A stretch of DNA of 64,000 bases, from positions 157,613-221,612 of the forward strand of contig CALUYD010000002.1 of the NCBI GenBank assembly GCA_944324915.1. The letters are read 5' to 3'. Positions within the stretch are counted from its first letter, which is position 1. Each line of letters opens with the position of its first letter. This document shows, in pieces, positions 34,826 through 42,909 of this stretch. Under the pieces are notes generated by a model. That model made no database searches. It was not told the origin of the DNA and saw only the letters and a program-made list of their open reading frames with translations. This DNA comes from Candidatus Gastranaerophilales bacterium. Its GTDB lineage: Bacteria > Cyanobacteriota > Vampirovibrionia > Gastranaerophilales > Gastranaerophilaceae. Position numbers and translations under genes: made by a program.

Positions 34826-36235
34826 ATGAAAAAAAGACAAAAAATATTTTTTGTATATCCCCCTGCTCCTATTATGAACAGAGAAGACAGATGTCAGCAG
34901 CCAACGGGCGATTTGGTTGTAATACCTCCCTTGCCTCCTGTTGATATGATGAGTTTATCTGCAATAGCTAAAAAAAGAGGATATGAAACTCTATTTAAAG
35001 ATTACAGTTTAAAAAATGAAACAGTTTATGATTTTATTAGAGATTTAAGAAATTATGAACCTGATTTTCTTGTTTTAAATGTTGCATCAACCACTTTAGA
35101 AAAAGATTTATCAATACTTTCTGCTGCAAGAGATTTATTGGATGATACGGTTGTTATTGTAAAAGGAGCTATTTTTAATTTTAGCTCTTATTCAATTATG
35201 CAAAAATATCCTGAAATCGATGTTGCACTTAGAGGCGAAATTGAAGATGCTTTCGATGAAATAATTCAATACAATAATTTTAAAGATATTAAAGGTATAA
35301 CTTATCAAATTGATGATAAAATTATTTCAACTGCTGATAGAGAATTGCCTGATAATATTGATAATTTGCCGATTTTAGATAGGCAATTAATAGATAATTC
35401 ATTCTATCAAAGACCGGACACTAAAAAACCTCAAACCATAATAAGAGTATCAAAAGGCTGTCCTAATCATTGTTTTTTCTGTCTTGCAAGTCCATTGAAC
35501 GGTAAAATTGTAAGATATAGAAGCCCTGAGCTTATTTTAGAAGAGATTAAAGAATGTGTTACTTTATACAATATTAGAGATTTTATTTTTTGGTCTGATA
35601 TATTTAATTTAAATAAAGAATGGGTTCAAAAACTTTGCAGATTAATTATAGAATCTAATTTAAAAATTAATTTTTCAGCAAATACAAGAGCTGATAGTGT
35701 TGATGTTGAAACCTTGAATTTGATGAAAAAAGCAGGTTGTAATTTGATTTCAATGGGTGTTGAATCAGGTTCTCAAGAACTTTTAGATAAAATGGGTAAA
35801 AAAATTACTCTGGAGCAAGTTAAAAAAACCGTTTCTATGATAAATAGAGCAGGTATTCAAATTTATGCTTATTATGTTATAGGTTTACCTTGGGAAACAA
35901 AAGAAACTATTGAAAAAACATATAAATTTGCAAAAAAATTAAACACTCAATATGCAAGTTTTTATACAGCAGCAGCACTAAAGGGTACTAAGTTTTATGA
36001 TTATATAAATACTAATAGACTTGGTGAAATCAGTATTGAAAAACCTTATATTTTCCCTAGCGTTCGAAGCTATGAATTAACAAGTCAAGAAATATTTGAA
36101 TATAACAGAAAATTTAACAAAGAATATTATCTAAGACCGTCTTATATTTTAAAAATGGCTTGTAATATCAATTCTTTAACTAAATTTAAGTCTTATTATG
36201 ATACTTTTATAAAGTTGCTAAAATCTAAAGTTTAA
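34826..36235 (+). CDS. B12-binding-domain radical SAM protein
   Basis: Protein of 469 aa. Residues 1-150 look like a cobalamin-binding Rossmann domain (PPLPPVDMMSLSAIAKKRGY, LRGEIEDAFDEII). The radical SAM cluster ligands are Cys212, Cys216 and Cys219 (GCPNHCFFC). FSANTRADSVDVETLNLMKK, then MGVESGSQELLDKMGKKITL, and YYVIGLPWETKETIEKT are typical of this group, which includes methyltransferases acting on unreactive carbons. The gene begins directly after the SDR stop, so the two may modify the same lipid or polymer; csaB on the other side fits a surface theme. Substrate unknown. Confidence 0.85.
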   Translation: MKKRQKIFFVYPPAPIMNREDRCQQPTGDLVVIPPLPPVDMMSLSAIAKKRGYETLFKDYSLKNETVYDFIRDLRNYEPDFLVLNVASTTLEKDLSILSAARDLLDDTVVIVKGAIFNFSSYSIMQKYPEIDVALRGEIEDAFDEIIQYNNFKDIKGITYQIDDKIISTADRELPDNIDNLPILDRQLIDNSFYQRPDTKKPQTIIRVSKGCPNHCFFCLASPLNGKIVRYRSPELILEEIKECVTLYNIRDFIFWSDIFNLNKEWVQKLCRLIIESNLKINFSANTRADSVDVETLNLMKKAGCNLISMGVESGSQELLDKMGKKITLEQVKKTVSMINRAGIQIYAYYVIGLPWETKETIEKTYKFAKKLNTQYASFYTAAALKGTKFYDYINTNRLGEISIEKPYIFPSVRSYELTSQEIFEYNRKFNKEYYLRPSYILKMACNINSLTKFKSYYDTFIKLLKSKV

Positions 36236-37071
36236 TCAAGCACAATTAAAGCGCTTCCCATAATCATAAGCCCTAAAACTACTCCGCTAATAGAATAGTG
36301 ACCTGTGTCATAGTCTTTTGATAATGGTAATAGAGTATCTATTGAAATATATGTCATAATACCTGCAACAAGAGCAAATAAAAGACCTACGCATAAATTT
36401 GGGAATAATGTTTTAATTATTAAAAATCCCAAAACACCTCCAACAGGTTCTGCCATACCTGATAAGAAAGAATATAAAAACGCTTTTCTTTTAGAGTGTG
36501 TTGCTTGATATACAGGGATTGAAATTGCCATTCCTTCAGGGATATTGTGTATTGCAATCGCAAAAATTACACCCAAGCTAAGCATAATATCTTGCGTTGC
36601 AAGAGTAAAAGTTGCAAGCCCTTCCGGAAGATTATGAAGTGCTACAACTATTGCTGTTATAATTCCTGCTCTTTTTATTTTTCCTATTGAAATTATCGCA
36701 TTTTCGTCTTCTGTGCAATCAGTACTATCTTTATTTTGTTCATTAGCGCCAATTTGCTTTGTAAACATTGAGGCTTGAATGTGATCTGGTATAAAAAAGT
36801 CGATTAAAACTGCTATTAGCATTCCAATTCCAAAGCAAAGTATAGATAGCCAAGCAAGATTTTGCCCTATTTGTGCTCTAATCATTTCTGTTGCTTCAGG
36901 ATATAAATCAACAAGTGATACAAAAAGCATAACGCCTGCGGATAAACCAAGTCCAAAAGATAAATATTTTAGAGAATTACCTTTAATAAAAAAAGTTACA
37001 AATCCGCCGACAACAGTTGATAATCCTGCAATTGTCGATAATATAAATGCTATTAAATAATTGTTTTCCAT
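36232..37071 (-). CDS. zupT: ZIP-family metal transporter, ZupT-like
   Basis: ZIP transporter of 279 aa with about eight membrane helices and a cytoplasmic variable loop near residues 100-135. The metal-site helices are VALHNLPEGLATFTLATQD and AIAIHNIPEGMAISIPVYQ, as in ZupT, which imports zinc and other divalent metals. The start is ATG 37071: TATAAT lies exactly 6 nt upstream and there is no Shine-Dalgarno sequence, so the message is probably leaderless. The stop shares TTAA with the stop of the convergent radical SAM gene. Confidence 0.92.
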   Translation of the reverse strand: MENNYLIAFILSTIAGLSTVVGGFVTFFIKGNSLKYLSFGLGLSAGVMLFVSLVDLYPEATEMIRAQIGQNLAWLSILCFGIGMLIAVLIDFFIPDHIQASMFTKQIGANEQNKDSTDCTEDENAIISIGKIKRAGIITAIVVALHNLPEGLATFTLATQDIMLSLGVIFAIAIHNIPEGMAISIPVYQATHSKRKAFLYSFLSGMAEPVGGVLGFLIIKTLFPNLCVGLLFALVAGIMTYISIDTLLPLSKDYDTGHYSISGVVLGLMIMGSALIVLD

Positions 37072-37077
37072 AAATAA

Positions 37078-37083
37078 ATTATA
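37078..37083 (-). promoter_or_regulatory. -10 element of zupT, leaderless layout
   Basis: TATAAT on the minus strand, followed by TTATTT and then ATG. No convincing -35 is visible 16-18 bp upstream. Confidence 0.5.
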
Positions 37084-37194
37084 TAACAAAATTAAATCAA
37101 ATAAAAAGAGTAATTATTCAAATATCGTTTGACGTAGCAAAATATATTAAAGTAAAATTAAATTAAGGTTAGAATTTTTAATATGGAGTTAGAT

Positions 37195-37608
37195 ATGAAT
37201 AAAATATTAGTAGTTGTTATGGCAATGTTTTTTGCAAGTCAAGCATCTTTTGCTGATGCGGTTTTTGATTCTATGGATAAAGCAACTGAAGTTAAATTGG
37301 CGCCTGCTGTTACAACTTCAACATCAAGTTCAACTTCAACTACAAATGTTAATTCGATATATCATTCAACAATAAAAGAACAAAAATTTAACTCTGCTCT
37401 TGTAAATCTTGATGATGCTCAAGTTGAATTAAGACAAGAACTTGCTGAAGCAACCGCAAGATATAATCAAGCAGTGGCTGAAAAAGATAAAATGGTTGCA
37501 AACTGCAAATCTATTAAAAAAGAAATAAAAGAAATTAATAAAAAAATGAAAAATGTCGAAAAATCTAAAAAAATGATAAACAAAAATTTGCAAACTAATA
37601 CAAAATAA
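37195..37608 (+). CDS. Small exported coiled-coil protein
   Basis: Protein of 137 aa with a signal peptide (NKILVVVMAMFFASQASFAD, cleavage likely after SFA). A Thr/Ser-rich linker (residues about 38-57) is followed by a long amphipathic helix to the end, rich in Lys, Glu and Ala, probably a coiled coil. The start is ATG 37195, set by GGAG 6 nt upstream. Predicted location is the periplasm or surface. I do not recognise a family. The FliA-type sigma gene follows 100 bp downstream on the same strand. Confidence 0.7.
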   Translation: MNKILVVVMAMFFASQASFADAVFDSMDKATEVKLAPAVTTSTSSSTSTTNVNSIYHSTIKEQKFNSALVNLDDAQVELRQELAEATARYNQAVAEKDKMVANCKSIKKEIKEINKKMKNVEKSKKMINKNLQTNTK

Positions 37609-37708
37609 ATACTTTAGTGTATTTAGATGATGACATAATATTGTTATTTTTAGAGAATAACTATTGTGATTTAATTTTTACGGACATTGGGGAAAACAAG
37701 AAAATAAA

Positions 37709-38533
37709 ATGAGTCAGACAGCAGACATTGATTCATATAAAAAAATAAATAGACTCTCGGATGAAGAAATACAAGCTCTTTGGGAAGAATATTTAAAAGA
37801 TAAGTCAAATAAAGAGGTTAGAGATAAGTTAATTGTTCAATATATTTACCTTGCAAGATATGTTGTTGGCAGAATTAAGGTAAATCTTCCTCCCAGCTTT
37901 TCTTTTGAAGATATTGTTTCTTTTGGAATTGAAGGGCTTATTGATGCTATTGAAAAATATCATTCATCTAAGGGTGCTAAGTTTGAATCTTATGCTCTAA
38001 TGAGAATTAGAGGCTCAATTATTGATAAAATTCGCTCGTCTGATTGGTTGCCAAGAACTTTAAGAAGAAAGATTAAAGAAGTAAAAATAGCAACAGAAAG
38101 ATTAAAACAACAAATAGGCAGAGCTCCAACCGCAAAAGAAATCGCAGATGTTATGGGGTTAAGCGAAGAAAAGATTGTTGAAATAATGTCATCTGATGTA
38201 AGCGTAAATTCTATTTACGATAAAAAAGGTACAGGAGATGACAGTGTAGAAATAATTGACACTATTGAAGACGAAAACTCATCTCGACCTGATGAGGCGC
38301 TTGAGAAGGTTGACGCTAAAAAGGAATTGGAGCAGGCTTTGAAAAAATTACCCGAAAGAGAAAGAACATTATTGGTTTTCTATTATCATGAAAATATGAC
38401 CTTAAAAGAAATCGGTGAAGCAATTAACGTTTCAGAATCAAGAGTTTGCCAACTTCATGCTCAAGCGATTATGAAATTAAGAAATATTTTAAGTTCAAAA
38501 CGTTCAGAAAGATTGAATAGAGCGATAGTTTAA
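37709..38533 (+). CDS. fliA: RNA polymerase sigma factor, FliA/WhiG (sigma-28) type
   Basis: Sigma factor of 274 aa. Region 2 is RYVVGRIKVNLPPSFSFEDI with VSFGIEGLIDAIEKYHSSKG, then FESYALMRIRGSIIDKIRSS and DWLPRTLRRKIKEV, which are specific to the FliA/WhiG group. Region 3 contains GRAPTAKEIADVMGLSEEKI, and region 4 ends with MTLKEIGEAINVSESRVCQL. It should direct flagellar genes: sigma-28-like promoters occur in this window before flagellin (44.3 kb) and motA (56.25 kb). The ribosome site is weak. No FlgM-like anti-sigma is next to it. Confidence 0.9.
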   Translation: MSQTADIDSYKKINRLSDEEIQALWEEYLKDKSNKEVRDKLIVQYIYLARYVVGRIKVNLPPSFSFEDIVSFGIEGLIDAIEKYHSSKGAKFESYALMRIRGSIIDKIRSSDWLPRTLRRKIKEVKIATERLKQQIGRAPTAKEIADVMGLSEEKIVEIMSSDVSVNSIYDKKGTGDDSVEIIDTIEDENSSRPDEALEKVDAKKELEQALKKLPERERTLLVFYYHENMTLKEIGEAINVSESRVCQLHAQAIMKLRNILSSKRSERLNRAIV

Positions 38534-38589
38534 TTTTATTTTTTTGTGCTAGAATAACTTTGTAAGTATAAGTTTAAAGGAGTTATTTT

Positions 38590-39360
38590 ATGGCAAGAAG
38601 ACCAATTATTGCAGGCAATTGGAAAATGCACAACAATAAAGCTGCTGCAAAAGAATTAATCGAAGGAATTGTAGCTGGTGTTAAAGATTTAGATGCTTCA
38701 AAAATGCCTGAAGTTGTTGTAGCACCTACATACACTGCTTTGTGGCAAGTTCAAGATGTTATTAAAAATGAACCAAAAATTGCGCTTGCAGCTCAAAATG
38801 TTAACCCTAATCCAAAAGGTGCATATACAGGAGAAATCTCTCTTGAAATGTTAGCAGATTTTAATACAAAATTTGTTATTATCGGACACTCTGAACGTCG
38901 TCAAATGTTCAATGAATCTGATGAATTTATTAATGAAAAAGCAATCGCAATTTTAAAAGCAGGTATGATTCCAATTATTTGCTGTGGCGAAACTTTAGAA
39001 CAAAGAGAAGCTGGCGTTACTGACGCTCATCTTGAAGGTCAAATCACAAAAGCGCTAAAAGGAATTTCAGCAGAAGATGTTGAAAAATCAGTTATTGCTT
39101 ATGAGCCAATTTGGGCAATTGGTACAGGTAAATCTTGTGATGCTGTTGAAGCAAACAGAACAATTGGCGAAATCAGAAAAGTTGTTGCTAAATTATATTC
39201 TCAAGATGTAGCTGATAAAATCAGAATTCTATATGGCGGATCTGTTAAACCTTCAACAATTGTTGAACAAATGGCTCAAGAAGAAATCGATGGCGGTTTA
39301 ATTGGTGGTGCTTCTTTAGAAGCTGGCAGCTTTATAGAATTAATTAAAGGCGCGATGTAA
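38590..39360 (+). CDS. tpiA: Triosephosphate isomerase
   Basis: TpiA of 256 aa, normal length, interconverting dihydroxyacetone phosphate and glyceraldehyde-3-phosphate. Lys12 is in AGNWKMH, the electrophile His100 in IIGHSERR, and the catalytic glutamate in VIAYEPIWAIGTG; the phosphate loop is YGGSVKPST and GLIGGASLE. AAAGGAG lies before the ATG. It stands alone, without other glycolytic genes, and is followed by an unusual repeat block. Confidence 0.98.
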   Translation: MARRPIIAGNWKMHNNKAAAKELIEGIVAGVKDLDASKMPEVVVAPTYTALWQVQDVIKNEPKIALAAQNVNPNPKGAYTGEISLEMLADFNTKFVIIGHSERRQMFNESDEFINEKAIAILKAGMIPIICCGETLEQREAGVTDAHLEGQITKALKGISAEDVEKSVIAYEPIWAIGTGKSCDAVEANRTIGEIRKVVAKLYSQDVADKIRILYGGSVKPSTIVEQMAQEEIDGGLIGGASLEAGSFIELIKGAM

Positions 39361-39690
39361 TCTTTCGCAGTTTGAATTGTGGCGCGACTGCGCCCAATGA
39401 AAACAAGAAAGACAAAGGTGTGTGAAGCACGAAGGCAGGAGCGTTGAGCTCGTGCCAAGTGCGAAAGCCTTACCAAGACGACGTGGAAATCTTTGATTTC
39501 CTCAGGAGTATCTTTCGCAGTTTGAATTGTGGCATGCGAAGCCGGTGCGATAACGAGCTTTCGTTGAGAAAGCGAGTTAAGCACTACGATGGCGACGTTT
39601 CAAATTCTTGCCGAAGGCGAATTTGACAGGAGCAAAATGCGAAGCCGGTGCGATAACGAGCTTTCGCAGTTTGAATTGTAGTAAAATATT
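39361..39690. repeat. G+C-richer structured repeat block after tpiA
   Basis: About 330 bp without a convincing gene, visibly richer in G+C than its surroundings. Unit A (CTTTCGCAGTTTGAATTGT) occurs at 39362, 39512 and 39661, spaced 150 and 149 bp. Unit B, starting ATGCGAAGCCGGTGCGATAA and continuing CGAGCTTTCG, occurs at 39534-39563 and 39637-39666. Several strong hairpins lie between: GGCGC-GACT-GCGCC at 39381, GAAATC-TTT-GATTTC at 39486, GCTTTC-GTTGA-GAAAGC near 39558, and a nested CAAATTC...GAATTTG at 39601-39625. This is most like an interspersed repeat element of the REP/BIME or MITE-like kind. An open frame across it on the minus strand repeats ATIQTAKD, a direct reflection of the DNA repeat. 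Confidence 0.75.
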
Positions 39691-39692
39691 AC

Positions 39693-39722
39693 AAAAAAAC
39701 AGGGCGTAAGCCCTGTTTTTTT
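39693..39722. terminator. Terminator of the glycyl-radical protein gene
   Basis: AAAAAAACAGGGC and GCCCTGTTTTTTT form a perfect stem with a GTAA loop next to the minus-strand stop codon. It has T-runs on both strands and can also close transcripts from the tpiA side. Confidence 0.88.
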
Positions 39723-39960
39723 ATCCTAGATTACTGTGGAAAGTTCTTGATATAACATCATCTTGTTGTTCTTTTGTTAATTTAATGAAATTAACCGCAT
39801 ATCCTGAAACTCTTACTGTAAGTTGAGGATATTTTTCAGGATGAGCTTGAGCGTCTAATAATGTTTCACGATTGAACACATTAACATTTAAATGGTGTCC
39901 GCCTTTTTCAACGTAGCCATCTAATAAGTTGATTAAATTTTCTTCTTGTTGAGTAGTCAT
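39721..39960 (-). CDS. Autonomous glycyl-radical protein (GrcA-like, pyruvate formate-lyase C-terminal piece)
   Basis: Protein of 79 aa equal to the C-terminal end of pyruvate formate-lyase. The radical glycine is Gly53 in [13 protein letters not shown], followed by [16 protein letters not shown]. It is far shorter than PflB (about 750 aa) and shorter than E. coli GrcA/YfiD (127 aa), and has its own start with GGAG 8 nt upstream, so it is a gene of its own rather than a broken end. GrcA rescues PflB whose backbone was cut by oxygen at the radical site. Its operon partner is rubredoxin, 11 bp upstream, which fits an oxygen-protection role. Confidence 0.85.
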   Translation of the reverse strand: MTTQQEENLINLLDGYVEKGGHHLNVNVFNRETLLDAQAHPEKYPQLTVRVSGYAVNFIKLTKEQQDDVISRTFHSNLG

Positions 39961-39971
39961 TAGTCTATCTC

Positions 39972-40130
39972 CTATTCTTTTTCAAAAACTTCTTTACCTA
40001 GTGAGCACAAAGGACACACCCAAGAATCATCTAAATCCTCAAATTTTGTGCCTGCTTTAATTGAATTTTCTTCATCTCCCAAGTCTTCGTCATATACATA
40101 ACCGCACGCTGTGCATACATATTTTGCCAT
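39972..40130 (-). CDS. Rubredoxin
   Basis: Rubredoxin of 52 aa, the normal size. Iron ligands come from [11 protein letters not shown] and [15 protein letters not shown], both CxxC pairs as expected, with the usual aromatic and acidic core between. AAGGAG lies 8 nt before the ATG. It is a small electron carrier, often feeding rubrerythrin or superoxide reductase during oxygen exposure. It forms an operon with the glycyl-radical protein and lies back-to-back with a Crp/Fnr regulator gene. Confidence 0.95.
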   Translation of the reverse strand: MAKYVCTACGYVYDEDLGDEENSIKAGTKFEDLDDSWVCPLCSLGKEVFEKE

Positions 40131-40201
40131 ATTTTTTGCTCCTTTTTATTATCTTTGTATTTTTTATATTTTTAATATACAATGGTTTTTGCAACATGTC
40201 C

Positions 40202-40215
40202 GTTGTAATTACAAC
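40202..40215. promoter_or_regulatory. Perfect 14-bp palindrome, candidate Crp/Fnr-family operator
   Basis: GTTGTAATTACAAC is fully self-complementary and lies between the rubredoxin start and the Crp/Fnr start (40241), in the gap upstream of both. TTGxxx...xxxCAA is the general form of Fnr/HcpR-type sites. TATACA at 40176-40181 could be the regulator gene's -10, which would put the palindrome just after the start of transcription, a repressing position. Confidence 0.5.
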
Positions 40216-40240
40216 AAAATTGAAAAAAGTTTTAAAAATT

Positions 40241-40909
40241 ATGGAAAAATATTTATCAAAAATTTTAAAATCCCCTCTATTCTTTGGTATTACCGAACAA
40301 GAGCTTTTGAAAATGTTATCTTGTTTTGGTGCAATTGTTAAAAAATATGAAGCAGGCGATATGATAATTCGTCAAGGTGATATTGTTTCTAAAATTTATA
40401 TGATTTTAGAAGGGTCTGTTAATATTGAAAAAGATTCTTATTGGGGAAGAAGAATTATTGTCCAAAAGTTAAATGAATATGATAATATTGCTCTTTGTCT
40501 TGTTGCTTCAAGAAACACTGAATCGACCGTTTCTGCGACTTGTTCAAAAAACGCTACTATATTAGCTCTTAATTTTAATAAATGCTCTACAATGTGCACA
40601 AATGCTTGTTCTCATCACGTTGCTTTAATTCAGAATATGTTTAAAATATTATCAAGAGAAAATATTGAGCTTTTAGAAAAAATAGAAAATATATCTCAAA
40701 AATCAATCAGAGATAAACTTTTAACCTATTTATCAAATGAAAGATTAAAACATAAATCTCCAAATTTTGAAATAAATTTCAATCGTCAAGAATTAGCGGA
40801 TTATTTAAATATTGATCGCTCTGCAATGAGTTTTGAATTATCGAAATTAAAAAATGAAGGTATAATTGATTTTGAGAAAAACAGGTTTGAATTACACGAG
40901 TTACCATAA
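40241..40909 (+). CDS. Crp/Fnr-family transcriptional regulator
   Basis: Regulator of 222 aa. An N-terminal cyclic-nucleotide-type beta barrel (about 20-125: YEAGDMIIRQGDIVSKIYMI, then LEGSVNIEKDSYWGRRIIVQ) is followed by a dimer helix and a C-terminal winged HTH (FNRQELADYLNIDRSAMSFE, then LSKLKNEGIIDFEKNRFEL). Cysteines occur at SCFG, CLVAS, TCSKN and CSTMCTNACSHH, some possibly cluster ligands, though the classical N-terminal Fnr cysteine set is missing. The ATG chosen gives family length; ATG 40196 would add 15 residues, and neither has a clear ribosome site. It is divergent from rubredoxin and the glycyl-radical gene, likely targets. Confidence 0.85.
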   Translation: MEKYLSKILKSPLFFGITEQELLKMLSCFGAIVKKYEAGDMIIRQGDIVSKIYMILEGSVNIEKDSYWGRRIIVQKLNEYDNIALCLVASRNTESTVSATCSKNATILALNFNKCSTMCTNACSHHVALIQNMFKILSRENIELLEKIENISQKSIRDKLLTYLSNERLKHKSPNFEINFNRQELADYLNIDRSAMSFELSKLKNEGIIDFEKNRFELHELP

Positions 40910-40987
40910 AATACTCTAAATTGACCATGCTTTCTATTTTTGGTTTATACTATATTATATGTAAATACTTTATAATTGAGAGGTGCC

Positions 40988-42274
40988 ATGACAAACACAG
41001 TTACAATTGATGATAAAAACATCGCAACAATAGATATGACAATTGCTTCAGACGTAGCAAAAAATGCTTATGATAGAACTCTAAAAGCATACGGTTCAAA
41101 TGTAAATATTGCAGGTTTTAGAAAAGGTAAAGCTCCTGCTAATATTGTTGAAAAATATGTTGGTTCTGAAAGAATTAAAGCTGAAGTTATTGATAGATTG
41201 TTCCCTTCAGAATTTCAAAAAGTTGTAGCAGATAACAAATTAAATATTGCATTTGCTCCATCTATTGAAAGCTATGATTTTGATTTGGGTTCAGATTTAA
41301 AAATCAAAGTAAGCGTTGAATTAAAACCTGAAGTTAAATTAGGTCAATTTAAAGATTTAGAAGTTGAATATAAAGAATTTAAAAACGAAGAAAATGCTCT
41401 TGAAAAAGAACTTGAAATGACTCAAAGAAGATTTTCTACTTTAGAAAAAGTTGATAGACCATCAACTGATAAAGATTCTGTTGTGTTTGATTTTGAAGGT
41501 TTCGTTGATGGCGAAAAAATCGAACATGGCGAAGGTAAAAATTACACACTAGACCTTGCAAATTCTAATTTCATTCCTGGTTTTGCTGAAGGTTTAGTTG
41601 GACATAGCGCAGGCGAAGAATTTACAATTGATGTAACATTCCCTGAAGAATATCACGAAGAAAAATTAAAAGGTGCAAAAGCTCAATTTAAAATTAATTT
41701 AATTGAAGTTAAAGAACGCAAAATGCCTGAATTAAATGACGAATTAGCTAAAAAAGCAGGCAAAGATACACTTGATGCTCTTAAAGAAGATATTCAAAAA
41801 TATTTAGAAAATGTTGAAACAAGTCAAAATGATAGATTAAAATCAGACGCTGTATTTAATAAAGTTTCTGATTCAACAGAAATTAAAATCCAAGACACTA
41901 TGCTAGATAGAGAATATCAAGCAATTATGGAAGAAGCAAAAATGCATGCAGCTCAACAAGGCGCTAACTTTGATAAAATGGTTGAACAAGAAGGTAGAGA
42001 AAACGTTGAAAAAAGATTTAGAGAAGAAGCTGCAAAAAGAATTAAAAATTCTTTAATGGTTGAAAGAATCGCTCAAGAGGCTGATTTAAAAATTGAACAA
42101 AAAGATATAATGGAACATATCAATCAAATGGCAGCGATGTATGGTATGGCTCCTGTTCAATTGTTTGAAGAAATGAGAAAAAATCCAAATTCATTTGCTG
42201 CAATTTCTCAACAAATTACTGCAAATAAAGTTAATGAATATTTATTAGAAAATAATAAATTTATCGCTAAATAG
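40988..42274 (+). CDS. tig: Trigger factor
   Basis: Ribosome-bound chaperone of 428 aa. The ribosome-binding N-terminal domain contains GFRKGKAPANIVEKYVG, the peptidyl-prolyl isomerase domain covers about 155-240 (VVFDFEGFVDGEKIEHGEGK, LVGHSAGEEF), and a helical C-terminal domain follows. The start is ATG 40988 with AGAGG 5 nt upstream. It heads the widely conserved group tig-clpP-clpX. Confidence 0.96.
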   Translation: MTNTVTIDDKNIATIDMTIASDVAKNAYDRTLKAYGSNVNIAGFRKGKAPANIVEKYVGSERIKAEVIDRLFPSEFQKVVADNKLNIAFAPSIESYDFDLGSDLKIKVSVELKPEVKLGQFKDLEVEYKEFKNEENALEKELEMTQRRFSTLEKVDRPSTDKDSVVFDFEGFVDGEKIEHGEGKNYTLDLANSNFIPGFAEGLVGHSAGEEFTIDVTFPEEYHEEKLKGAKAQFKINLIEVKERKMPELNDELAKKAGKDTLDALKEDIQKYLENVETSQNDRLKSDAVFNKVSDSTEIKIQDTMLDREYQAIMEEAKMHAAQQGANFDKMVEQEGRENVEKRFREEAAKRIKNSLMVERIAQEADLKIEQKDIMEHINQMAAMYGMAPVQLFEEMRKNPNSFAAISQQITANKVNEYLLENNKFIAK

Positions 42275-42298
42275 AATAAGTTGAAAGGATAAAATAGA

Positions 42299-42892
42299 AT
42301 GAGTTTCGTTCCTGTAGTTATAGAACAATCATCACGTGGTGAAAGAAGTTTTGATATATTTTCAAGACTTTTAAGAGAAAGAATTATCTTTTTAGGAACT
42401 CCTATCGATGATATGGTTGCAAATTTAATCGTTGCGCAAATGTTATTATTAGATAGTGAAAATTCTGAAAAAGATATTATGTTATATATCAATTCACCGG
42501 GTGGTTCAGTAACTGCCGGTTTTGCGATATATGATACTATGCAGCACATTAGAGCTGATGTTTCTACTATTTGTTTAGGTCAAGCAGCATCTATGGGCGC
42601 ATTCTTATTATCAAGCGGTGCTAAAGGTAAACGTTTAGCACTTCCTCATTCAAGAGTACTTATTCACCAACCTTTAGGCGGTGCTCAAGGTCAAGCTACT
42701 GATATTGAAATTCAAGCAAATGAAATTATCAGAATTAAAAAATCGCTAAATTCAATCTTAGCTTCAAACACAGGTCAACCTCTTAAGAAAATCGAAAAAG
42801 ATACAGATAGAGATTATATTATGACTGCTCAAGAAGCTGTTGAATACGGTATGATTGATAAAGTAATCACACTTGATGAAACAAACAAATAA
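42299..42892 (+). CDS. clpP: ATP-dependent Clp protease proteolytic subunit
   Basis: ClpP of 197 aa, normal length. Catalytic Ser98 is in [14 protein letters not shown] and His123 in [10 protein letters not shown], with the Asp in the [15 protein letters not shown] region. [11 protein letters not shown] is the oxyanion and substrate strand. It forms a double-heptamer chamber that degrades proteins delivered by ClpX. AAAGGAT precedes the ATG. It lies between tig and clpX. Confidence 0.98.
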   Translation: MSFVPVVIEQSSRGERSFDIFSRLLRERIIFLGTPIDDMVANLIVAQMLLLDSENSEKDIMLYINSPGGSVTAGFAIYDTMQHIRADVSTICLGQAASMGAFLLSSGAKGKRLALPHSRVLIHQPLGGAQGQATDIEIQANEIIRIKKSLNSILASNTGQPLKKIEKDTDRDYIMTAQEAVEYGMIDKVITLDETNK

Positions 42893-42909
42893 AATTAAAA
42901 GGAAATAAA

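Noticed and set aside
39276..39584. Open frame of 102 codons on the minus strand across the repeat block and the end of tpiA
   Set aside because: It has ATIQTAKD twice because the DNA repeats, has no ribosome site, and covers tpiA in antisense; the repeat explains it.
40061..40240. Longer N-terminus for the Crp/Fnr protein (60 extra codons)
   Set aside because: It would run through the rubredoxin gene in antisense and through the palindrome; the shorter form has the usual family length.
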